A DNA stretch of 64,000 nt from Chthoniobacteraceae bacterium (lineage in GTDB: Bacteria > Verrucomicrobiota > Verrucomicrobiia > Chthoniobacterales > Chthoniobacteraceae): positions 310,001 through 374,000 of the forward strand of contig JAQGOL010000029.1 in NCBI GenBank assembly GCA_028293625.1. Reading direction: 5' to 3'. Shown piece by piece: positions 25,778-33,712 of the stretch (position 1 is its first letter; each line of letters starts with the position of its first letter). The translations under genes and the position numbers were made by a program. The notes under the pieces are model-generated. The model had not been told where the DNA came from and did not search any database. It saw nothing but the letters and a program-made list of their open reading frames with translations.

Positions 25778-26902
25778 ATGCTTAAACGAATGTTGGTAAT
25801 GCTGGGCCTCGCGATAATCGTGATCGCGGGAATCGCCTTTCTCAAATTCCGCCAGATCCAGGCGGGAATCGCCAAAGGTGCGGCATTTGCGCAGATGCCG
25901 CCCGCCGCCGTGACGACCACGGTGGTTAAGACGCAGACATGGCAGCCGGTGCTCAGCGCGATCGGTTCGCTAAAGGCTGTCAATGGCGTCACTATCAGCA
26001 CCGACATGGCTGGTATCGTGTCACAAATCGGCTTTGAATCCGGCGCTGCGGTTAAAAAAGGCCAGCTCCTTTTGACCATGGATACACAACAGGAGGAAGC
26101 CCAGCTGCACTCGGCGGAAGCCAAACGCGACCTGGCAAAACTGACCCTTGAGCGGAACCGGGAACTGGTGGCAAAAAAGGCGGTTTCCTCCTCCGAGTTT
26201 GACAACGCGCAAGGTCAGTTTCGCGATGCCGACGCCGCAGTGGAACAAGCCAAGGCGGTGATTGCACGCAAACGGATCGTGGCGCCCTTTGACGGGGTGC
26301 TTGGGATCCGGATGGTGAATGCCGGGCAATACTTAAACACCGGGATGGGAATTGTTCCGCTGCAATCGCTCGATCCGATCTATGTGGAATTCGCGTTGCC
26401 CCAACAGCAGCTCGCGACGGTGGAAGTGGGCAAAAAATTGCGCCTGACGACCACGGGAGTTGTGGGGGAGACCTTTGAAGCCGAGATCAGTGCGATCGAT
26501 TCGCAAGTTGACGAGAGCACGCGCAATATCATGGTCCAGGGCACCGCGCACAATCCGGAGCGCAAGCTGCGTCCCGGCATGTTTGTAAACGTGGAGGTGC
26601 TCCTGCCCGAGAAAGGCGATGTGGTCGCGATCCCTTCTTCCTCGATCAGCTTCGCGCCGTATGGTGACTCTGTTTACGTTCTTAAGAGCCGCGCGGACGG
26701 CAAGCCGGGACAGGAAGTTCAGCAGCAGTTTGTCAAGCTGGGGCCGACTCGCGGCGATCAGGTATCGATTCTTTCCGGACTCAAGGAAGGGGATGAGATT
26801 GTTACCTCGGGCGTGTTCAAACTTCACAGCGGATCAGCGGTGAGGGTCGATAACAGCGTCCAGCCGAGCAACGAGCTGAACCCCAAACCGGCCGATACTT
26901 AG
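25778..26902 (+). CDS. RND efflux periplasmic adaptor (membrane fusion protein)
   Basis: The 374-residue protein has an N-terminal membrane anchor (MLKRMLVMLGLAIIVIAGIAFL), then barrel-sandwich halves (GIVSQIGFESGAAVKKGQLLLTMDTQ and RKRIVAPFDGVLGIRMVNAGQYL) around an alpha-hairpin (AEAKRDLAKLTLERNRELVAKKAVSSSEFDNAQGQF). A beta-barrel and membrane-proximal domain follow (RPGMFVNVEVLLP, VSILSGLKEGDEIVTSGVFKL). It links the inner-membrane RND pump to the TolC channel. It is flanked at 16 and 15 bases by those genes, so the three form one operon. Confidence 0.94.
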   Translation: MLKRMLVMLGLAIIVIAGIAFLKFRQIQAGIAKGAAFAQMPPAAVTTTVVKTQTWQPVLSAIGSLKAVNGVTISTDMAGIVSQIGFESGAAVKKGQLLLTMDTQQEEAQLHSAEAKRDLAKLTLERNRELVAKKAVSSSEFDNAQGQFRDADAAVEQAKAVIARKRIVAPFDGVLGIRMVNAGQYLNTGMGIVPLQSLDPIYVEFALPQQQLATVEVGKKLRLTTTGVVGETFEAEISAIDSQVDESTRNIMVQGTAHNPERKLRPGMFVNVEVLLPEKGDVVAIPSSSISFAPYGDSVYVLKSRADGKPGQEVQQQFVKLGPTRGDQVSILSGLKEGDEIVTSGVFKLHSGSAVRVDNSVQPSNELNPKPADT

Positions 26903-26917
26903 GATTACAAAGCAGCG

Positions 26918-29900
26918 ATGAAATTTACCGATCTATTTATCCGCCGGCCGGTTGTGGCGACGGTTGTCAATCTGATCATCCTGCTTGCGGGATTTCAGGC
27001 TTACCGGACGCTCAACGTCCGGCAGTATCCCCGCAGTGATATCGCGGTCGTCAGCGTCAAGACGCGCTATATCGGCGCCAATGCCGATCTGGTGCGCGGC
27101 TATATCACCACACCGCTTGAGCGTGTCATTGCAAGCGCGGACGGGATTGACTACATTGAGTCTCAGAGCGCGCAGGGCCTTAGCATCATTACGGTGCATC
27201 TGAAGCTCAACTACGATAACAACGCCGCGCTCACCCAGATCCAGAGTAAGACTGCCCAGGTTCGAAACGATCTGCCGCCCGAAGCCGAGTCGCCGATTAT
27301 TGAGATTCAGACGAGCGACAACCAGTTCGCCTCCGCCTATATTAGTTTTTACTCGGATGACCTCGACCCTAACCAGGTTACCGATTATCTAACCCGAGTA
27401 GTCCAGCCCAAGCTCACGGCCGTGAGCGGGGTCCAGCGTGCCGATATTCTCGGAGCACGCACTTTTGCAATGCGGATCTGGCTTAAGCCTGACCGCATGG
27501 CTGCATTGAACATTGCGCCACAGGAAGTCCGCAAGGCGCTTGCCGCCAATAACTATCTTTCCGCACTCGGCACCACCAAAGGTTCAATGATTTCAATGAA
27601 CCTTGTTGCCAATACCGATTTGCGCAATTCGGACGAGTTCCGGCAATTGGTGATCCGACAGCAAAAGGGAACCATCGTGCGGCTGGGCGACATCGCCGAC
27701 GTGGTGCTCGGAGCCGAGGATTACGATACCGATGTCCGGTTTACCGGGCAAAAAGCGACATTCATGGGGATCTGGGTATTGCCGACGGCCAATTCGCTCG
27801 ATGTGATCAAGGCGATCCGGGACGAGATCCCGGAGATTGAAAAGCAATTGCCTGCGGGAATGAAAGTGCGGGTCGCCTATGATTCCACGAAGTATATCAA
27901 CGACGCATTGCACGAGGTGGTTCATACATTGGTTGAGACTCTGTTGATTGTAGTCGTCGTCATCTTTCTTTTCCTTGGTTCCGTGCGCTCGATCATTATC
28001 CCGGTGGTCGCCATTCCGATCTCCCTGGTCGGCGCGCTCTTTCTGATGATGCTCTTTGGGTTTACCCTCAATCTGCTTACCTTGCTGGCCATCGTTCTCT
28101 CAGTCGGTCTGGTGGTCGATGATGCCATTGTGGTGGTGGAAAACGTTGAGCGCCATTTGCAGGAAGGACTTTCGCCATTTGATGCCGCGATGAAGGGCGC
28201 CCGTGAGTTGTTCGGGCCGATTATCGCAATGACAATCACACTGGCGGCCGTTTATGCGCCAATTGGTATCCAGGGCGGGCTGACAGGCACCCTTTTCCGC
28301 GAGTTCGCCTTTACCCTGGCCGGCGCGGTGGTGGTCTCGGGCGTGGTGGCCCTTACATTGTCGCCGATGATGTCTTCGCAGCTGTTGCGGGCCGGCGACT
28401 CGCATCACGGTTTCGCGGGCTGGATCAACAACCGCTTTGATGCGCTGCGCAACGGTTATGTGCGGATGCTGGGAAATACTCTGAAGTGGCGGCCCGTGAC
28501 GCTGACCCTTGCGGTCATTGTCATTCTGTTAATGGCGCCTTTCTATATGATGTCGCAAAGCGAGCTGGCGCCAAAAGAGGACCAGGGAGTGGTGCTTGGC
28601 ATCGTGCAGGCGGCACCCAACTCAACCATTGATCAAACCAGCCGTTATACGGAGAAGGTGAACGACGTCTTCCAATCGATCCCCGAGACGACGACCACCT
28701 TCCAGATTACACAGCCTTTTGGCGGTTTCTCGGGCATGGTGACGAAGCCGTGGAGTGAGCGCAAACGATCGACCGAACAGATCGTGGGCGAGGTGTTCGG
28801 CAAAGTCACGGGTGTTCCCGGGGTGCAGGTTATTGCAACCACTCCGGCCCCATTGCCCGGCGGTGGCCAGTTCCCGGTGGAGTTTGTGATCGCTTCCACG
28901 GCTGAGCCGAGGGAGGTTCTTGAGTTTGCCGACAAGCTGGTATTGGCGGCGCGCAAGAGCGGCATCTTTATGTTTGCCGATAGCGATCTGAAGTATGACC
29001 AGCCTCAGACCGAGGTGGTGTTTGATCGCGACAAAGTAGCCTCGCTTGGATTGAACCTGCAGCAGGTCGGTGCGGACATGGGCACCATGGTTGGCGGCAA
29101 CTATGTCAATCGCTTTAGTATCCAGGGCCGCAGTTACAAGGTGATCCCGCAATTAAAACGGGTGCAACGACTCAATCCCGAGCAGCTGAAGGACGTTTAT
29201 GTAAGCGGCCCGGGTGGAAAACTCGTGCAGCTCTCCACGTTTGCTTCTCTTAGGCAAACCACCGAGCCGCGTACCTTAAACCGCTTCCAGCAGTTGAACT
29301 CGGCCAAGATCCAGGGCGCCATTCCTCCCCATATTACGTTGGATAAAGCGCTCAAGGTGCTTGAAGAAGAAGCCGCCAAGATTCTGCCGCGCGGCTTCAG
29401 GGTCGATTACGCCGGGGAAGCCCGCCAATTGCGCGTGGAAGGGAATCACATGAGCACGACGCTGATGCTCTCTTTTATCCTGATCTTTCTCGTTCTGGCC
29501 GCCCAGTTCGAGAGCTTCCGCGATCCGTTCGTGATTCTATTGGGCTCGGTGCCGCTCGCATTGTCGGGCGCGCTGCTCTTTAGTTTCCTTGGCTATACCT
29601 CCCTGAATATCTACAGCCAGGTCGGGCTGATTACGCTCGTTGGATTGGTTTCAAAGAACGGCATTCTGATTGTGGAGTTTGCCAACAAACTCCAGGAGTC
29701 GGGAATGGATAAGCTGGAGGCGGTCGTTGAAGCTGCCGGCACGCGGCTCCGCCCGATCCTTATGACTTCGGTGGCGACCGTGGCCGGACATTTTCCGCTC
29801 GTTCTTGCAAGCGGCCCGGGCGCCGGATCGCGTAACAGCATCGGTATTGTGCTGGTCTCCGGCATGATTATCGGCACTTCCTTTACTCTCTTTGTGCTCC

Positions 29901-30004
29901 CTTCAATCTATATGCTTATTGCGCGGGACCACCGTTCGGCGGCTCGCAACCTTGAGCTTAAGGAAACGCATGCCCCGGCTGAAATGGAGCCGGCAGAAGT
30001 CTAA
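26918..30004 (+). CDS. RND family multidrug efflux pump, inner membrane component
   Basis: The 1028-residue protein is a full-length HAE1-type RND transporter. The first membrane helix is followed by QYPRSDIAVVSV; the proton-relay Asp pair lies in GLVVDDAIVVVENV (about residues 401-402). The internal duplication is evident, with a second helix group (LMLSFILIFLVLAAQFESFRDPFVI; GLVSKNGILIVEFANKLQ). It would use the proton gradient to expel drugs, dyes or metabolites through TolC. Substrate range is not predictable. The DUF5069 gene starts five bases after its stop. Confidence 0.95.
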   Translation: MKFTDLFIRRPVVATVVNLIILLAGFQAYRTLNVRQYPRSDIAVVSVKTRYIGANADLVRGYITTPLERVIASADGIDYIESQSAQGLSIITVHLKLNYDNNAALTQIQSKTAQVRNDLPPEAESPIIEIQTSDNQFASAYISFYSDDLDPNQVTDYLTRVVQPKLTAVSGVQRADILGARTFAMRIWLKPDRMAALNIAPQEVRKALAANNYLSALGTTKGSMISMNLVANTDLRNSDEFRQLVIRQQKGTIVRLGDIADVVLGAEDYDTDVRFTGQKATFMGIWVLPTANSLDVIKAIRDEIPEIEKQLPAGMKVRVAYDSTKYINDALHEVVHTLVETLLIVVVVIFLFLGSVRSIIIPVVAIPISLVGALFLMMLFGFTLNLLTLLAIVLSVGLVVDDAIVVVENVERHLQEGLSPFDAAMKGARELFGPIIAMTITLAAVYAPIGIQGGLTGTLFREFAFTLAGAVVVSGVVALTLSPMMSSQLLRAGDSHHGFAGWINNRFDALRNGYVRMLGNTLKWRPVTLTLAVIVILLMAPFYMMSQSELAPKEDQGVVLGIVQAAPNSTIDQTSRYTEKVNDVFQSIPETTTTFQITQPFGGFSGMVTKPWSERKRSTEQIVGEVFGKVTGVPGVQVIATTPAPLPGGGQFPVEFVIASTAEPREVLEFADKLVLAARKSGIFMFADSDLKYDQPQTEVVFDRDKVASLGLNLQQVGADMGTMVGGNYVNRFSIQGRSYKVIPQLKRVQRLNPEQLKDVYVSGPGGKLVQLSTFASLRQTTEPRTLNRFQQLNSAKIQGAIPPHITLDKALKVLEEEAAKILPRGFRVDYAGEARQLRVEGNHMSTTLMLSFILIFLVLAAQFESFRDPFVILLGSVPLALSGALLFSFLGYTSLNIYSQVGLITLVGLVSKNGILIVEFANKLQESGMDKLEAVVEAAGTRLRPILMTSVATVAGHFPLVLASGPGAGSRNSIGIVLVSGMIIGTSFTLFVLPSIYMLIARDHRSAARNLELKETHAPAEMEPAEV

Positions 30005-30009
30005 TAATA

Positions 30010-30462
30010 ATGAGCGCCGTAATCATAACTCCCATTCTGCCGCGCAATCTAACAAGGCAATCCCCGCACAGCCCCCGCGAGCGGCTCGGCGGATTTGTCA
30101 TCGCCGCGCGCGCGGTCGACAAATGCCGGGCCAGCCTCGATGGGACCGTGGGTGACTACCAGTTTGACGGCCCCCTGGATAAGATGTTGTTCGAGTTTAA
30201 AGAGATCTCGGCCGAGCAGTTCAAGTCCGCGGTGCAATCGTTGTCGACCTACGAGGAGGTAGGTCGTTGGCTGCAGGCAAGTGGGCAGTTAAAGACACTA
30301 AAAGAAATCAAGACATGGTCGGATTCCATCGAGGCGCTGCGCCCGGCGCACGATCCCGAGCACGCCTTGGAGTTCAGCGAGGAATGCCGCCGCATCGGTC
30401 TCAATCCTCTGAAGAGCTCGCTCTTTGATTTGCTTGAAGCCGACGATCGCGCCGCTTCGTGA
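30010..30462 (+). CDS. DUF5069 domain protein
   Basis: The 150-residue protein begins MSAVIITPILPRNLTRQSPHSPRERLGGFVIAARAVDKCRAS, which carries the DUF5069 signature (SPRxRLGGFV, DKCRA). The domain continues with DGPLDKMLFEFKEI and a small helical region. Family members are small, soluble and of unknown function, common in Verrucomicrobiota and Acidobacteriota. It starts five bases after the RND pump gene, so it is cotranscribed, though a functional link to efflux is not shown. Confidence 0.85.
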   Translation: MSAVIITPILPRNLTRQSPHSPRERLGGFVIAARAVDKCRASLDGTVGDYQFDGPLDKMLFEFKEISAEQFKSAVQSLSTYEEVGRWLQASGQLKTLKEIKTWSDSIEALRPAHDPEHALEFSEECRRIGLNPLKSSLFDLLEADDRAAS

Positions 30463-30578
30463 AAGCTGACGGCGGAGGGGAAGCCGCTGGCGCTAACGCC
30501 GATTGATCCGTTGAAATTACGCGATGGAAAAACTTCTCATCGCGAGGCGGATCGGGCAATTAAGGGATCCCCATCGTC

Positions 30579-33500
30579 ATGTCTCGATTCCTCCTCCCCC
30601 CACTGTTTCCACGCGTTATAGGTTGCGCGCTGGTTCTCACTTCAGCGCTCTTTGCCCAGGACGATCCGAACCGTCCCGTTGCCCACACCGCGGCCCTGAG
30701 CGCCTCGGCAACTGCGGCTCAAATGAAAATGCAGGACGGGTTCCGCGTGGAGGTCATCGCGGGCGAACCCGATGTGCTCCAACCGATCGCTTATACCATT
30801 GATGACCGCGGCCGGCTTTGGGTCGTTGAAAATACGAACTATCCAAACTGTCCCGGCGTCCCCAAGGACAAGGTGCTCGTCTTTGAAGATGCCGATCACG
30901 ATGGGACTTTTGAAAAGCGCACGGTTTTTTGGGACAAGGCGACCTTCACCAGCGGTATAGCCGTCGGCTTTGGCGGCGTATGGCTTGGCTCGCCTCCCAA
31001 CCTTCTTTTTATCCCGGTAAAAGAGGGTGAAACCGCGCCGGCCGGCGAGCCGGAGGTGATGCTCGACGGGTGGGGGAATGGCGACACGCACGAGACGCTC
31101 AACGACTTTATCTGGGGGCCCGATGGCTGGTTGTACGGCACCGAAGGGATTTTTACGCAGTCGAACATTGGCAAACCCGGGACACCGGCCAGCCAGCGTG
31201 TTCCATTTAACGCGGGAGTCTGGCGCTTTCATCCGACCAGGAAAGTATTTGAAAGCTGGTGTGAAGGAATCAGCAACCAGTGGGGTATCGATTGGAACGA
31301 TCACGGCGAGGCGTTTCTGGCTGCCTGCGTCATTCCCCACATGTGGCATGGAATGGAAGGCGCCCATTACCAGCGGCAGTCGGGTGCCCATGTGAATCCG
31401 CACCTTTACGAAGATATCAAGACGATCGCCTGGGGCCGGTATGAAAAGGCGGCCTACTGCGGCGCGATGGTTTATCTCGGAGGCGTGTTTCCCGCGCAAT
31501 GGCGTGACCAGTTTTTCTTTCATGACATCCACATGAACAAAATGCGGTGTGAAACGATGCTGCCCGATGGGTCCGGGTTTCGCAGTGAGCGCAAGGCGGA
31601 TTTTCTTGTGAGCCCCGATGCCTGGTTCCGCGGGCTCTCCCCGCAATACGGTCCCGATGGCGGAGTCTTTATCAATGATTGGTATGACCGCGTGCCGTGC
31701 CATCAGCAGGCTGCTTTTACCGATCGAACCAATGGCCGCATCTACAAAGTTGTCACCGATGCGGTCAAGCCGGTTGGCGTTGACCTTTCAAAATCCAGCG
31801 ATGCCGAGCTTGTCACTCTTCAGCTCAATCCAAATGATTGGTATGTGCGTCATGCCCGCCGGCTCCTTCAGGAGCGGGGTGCAAAACCCGAGACCACCGG
31901 CGCTCTCGAGAAAATTCTTTTTGAAAACCCCGATGATACCCGGCAGTTGCGGGCGCTCTGGGCTTTGCACAGCCAGAATGCGTTGAGCGAAGCGACCGCG
32001 ATGAAAGCGCTCTCGGCGGCTTCCCCCCATGTGCGTGGCTGGACGGCGACGCTGCTTTGTGAAAACGGCGCTCCTTCACCCGCTCTCGTCGCGCGTCTTG
32101 CCGAACTGAGCGCCAATGACGTTTCCCCATTGGTCCGCCGGCGTCTGGCCTCGGCCGCGCAACGCATCGCTGTAGATCAACGCTGGCCGCTGCTCGATGC
32201 GCTCGCGCGCCATTCCGAGGATGCCAGTGATCGAAACCTGCCCCTGATGGATTGGTATGCGGTGGAAGGTGCTGTTGCCGCCGACCCGGTCCGCGGCGTT
32301 TCCTTATTAAGAACCGCGGCCATCCCCAAGCTGCACGAGTTCATCGCCCGCCGCGTGACGGCGCTCTCAGTGGAAGAGCCGTTCAAGGCCGAGGTCGCCA
32401 TGGAAGCGCTCTCCGGCGCGCTCGCCGATGCCGCCGCCCCGGTGCGGCGTGATATGCTGCGCGGAATGCTGGCGGCGATGAAAGGGCATCCGCATCTTCC
32501 CGCCCCGCGGGGTTGGGATGCTGCTTATTCAAAGCTTTCCGCCGATACCGATCCTGCGGTGCGCGAACAAAGCCGTGCCATTGCTCTGGTGTTTGGAAGT
32601 GCCGCGGCGCTCCAGGAACTGCGGACGGTGCTGGTCAATGGCAACGCGCCTGTGGCAAGCCGCCGGGCCGCCCTGGAGTCGCTGGCGGCTGAACGCGACC
32701 GCAGCTCGCTGAAACCACTGCAGGCGCTTTCCAGCGAGGCTGGCCCGCTGCGCGCATCCGCCCTGCGCGCACTCGCGGTGTACGACGAACCCGGCATCGC
32801 CCCGCATCTCATCAATCTTTACGATCGCTTAAGCGCCGAGGAAAAACGCGAGGCGCTCAACACGCTTGTCGCACGGGTCCAATGGACACGGGAATTGTTC
32901 GCCGCTATGGATGCGGGCCGTCTCCCGCGCAAGGATCTGAGCGCGCCGCTTGCCCGGCTCGTGCAAGGCTACAAGGTTGATGAGTTTAATATCTGGCTCG
33001 AGAAAAACTGGGGCGCCCTCAAGACCAGCTCCGCAGACAAACTCAAGGAGATCGAGCATTTCAAAAAGTTCCTGGGCACCGATGCGATCCTTCATGCTGA
33101 TGTGAAAAAAGGGGGCGAAATCTTTCAGCGCACCTGCGCGGTTTGCCATACGCTCTTTGGCAAAGGCGGCAAGATCGGGCCGGAATTGCCGGGCTCCTTT
33201 ACCGACCTCGAATATCTGCTTCCCAACCTGCTCGATCCCAGCGCGGTCATCGGCAAGGACTATCAGCAAACCTTTATCACCACCAGGGACGGCCAGTTGC
33301 ATGCCGGAATTGTTTCGGGTGAGGACACAGGTTCGGTGACGCTCAAGACGCTGGCCGACCCGGTCACGATCGCGCGTTCGGAAATTGTCTCTCGCGAGGT
33401 AAGCCCGATGTCGATGATGCCCGAAGGTTTGCTCAACGCCCTTAGTGAACCCGAGGTGCGCGATCTCCTCCTTTATCTACGCCAGCAAAAAGAACCGTGA
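30579..33500 (+). CDS. PVC-type haem-binding membrane-bound dehydrogenase-like protein with C-terminal cytochrome c
   Basis: The 973-residue product has a signal peptide (about residues 1-25). The first 400 residues form a sorbosone/glucose-dehydrogenase-like beta-propeller of the 'putative membrane-bound dehydrogenase' family (GFRVEVIAGEPDVLQPIAYTID; DDRGRLWVVEN; GPDGWLYGTEG; YGPDGGVFINDWYD). Helical HEAT-like repeats follow (about 430-800). The C-terminus is a cytochrome c of PVC type with CAVCH near residue 855 and distal MMPEGLLNALSEPEVRDLLLYL. Such proteins are very abundant in Planctomycetes and Verrucomicrobia and are thought to oxidise sugars or polysaccharide products in the periplasm. 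Substrate is unknown. A strong terminator follows. Confidence 0.92.
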   Translation: MSRFLLPPLFPRVIGCALVLTSALFAQDDPNRPVAHTAALSASATAAQMKMQDGFRVEVIAGEPDVLQPIAYTIDDRGRLWVVENTNYPNCPGVPKDKVLVFEDADHDGTFEKRTVFWDKATFTSGIAVGFGGVWLGSPPNLLFIPVKEGETAPAGEPEVMLDGWGNGDTHETLNDFIWGPDGWLYGTEGIFTQSNIGKPGTPASQRVPFNAGVWRFHPTRKVFESWCEGISNQWGIDWNDHGEAFLAACVIPHMWHGMEGAHYQRQSGAHVNPHLYEDIKTIAWGRYEKAAYCGAMVYLGGVFPAQWRDQFFFHDIHMNKMRCETMLPDGSGFRSERKADFLVSPDAWFRGLSPQYGPDGGVFINDWYDRVPCHQQAAFTDRTNGRIYKVVTDAVKPVGVDLSKSSDAELVTLQLNPNDWYVRHARRLLQERGAKPETTGALEKILFENPDDTRQLRALWALHSQNALSEATAMKALSAASPHVRGWTATLLCENGAPSPALVARLAELSANDVSPLVRRRLASAAQRIAVDQRWPLLDALARHSEDASDRNLPLMDWYAVEGAVAADPVRGVSLLRTAAIPKLHEFIARRVTALSVEEPFKAEVAMEALSGALADAAAPVRRDMLRGMLAAMKGHPHLPAPRGWDAAYSKLSADTDPAVREQSRAIALVFGSAAALQELRTVLVNGNAPVASRRAALESLAAERDRSSLKPLQALSSEAGPLRASALRALAVYDEPGIAPHLINLYDRLSAEEKREALNTLVARVQWTRELFAAMDAGRLPRKDLSAPLARLVQGYKVDEFNIWLEKNWGALKTSSADKLKEIEHFKKFLGTDAILHADVKKGGEIFQRTCAVCHTLFGKGGKIGPELPGSFTDLEYLLPNLLDPSAVIGKDYQQTFITTRDGQLHAGIVSGEDTGSVTLKTLADPVTIARSEIVSREVSPMSMMPEGLLNALSEPEVRDLLLYLRQQKEP

Positions 33501-33554
33501 CGCCGTGAATGTCGCCGTCGTCAGCACCAAACGCTGCGATCGCGAGTTCCTTGA

Positions 33555-33586
33555 AAAAGCGGCCGCATCGTCTTGCGGTCGCTTTT
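33555..33586. terminator. Bidirectional intrinsic terminator between convergent genes
   Basis: A 13-base-pair stem (arms 33555-33567 and 33574-33586, one G-U pair in the plus transcript, loop of six) begins with AAAA and ends with TTTT. It would therefore work on both strands. It lies between the convergent ends of the haem-binding dehydrogenase gene and the Sel1 kinase gene. Confidence 0.8.
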
Positions 33587-33712
33587 GGTGCCGGAGCAGT
33601 GCGACGTGATCAGGCGGCATTGTCCGTTGATGCCGGAGAACCATCTGTCGAGTATGAAGAGTTTGGCACCGCGCCAGCGGGTCGTGCAATTACCTTAACC
33701 AAGCGTGCCGGA

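Noticed and set aside
30642-31703. Minus-strand frame of 353 codons inside the haem-binding dehydrogenase gene
   Set aside because: It is antisense to strongly conserved propeller coding sequence and contains no recognisable family.
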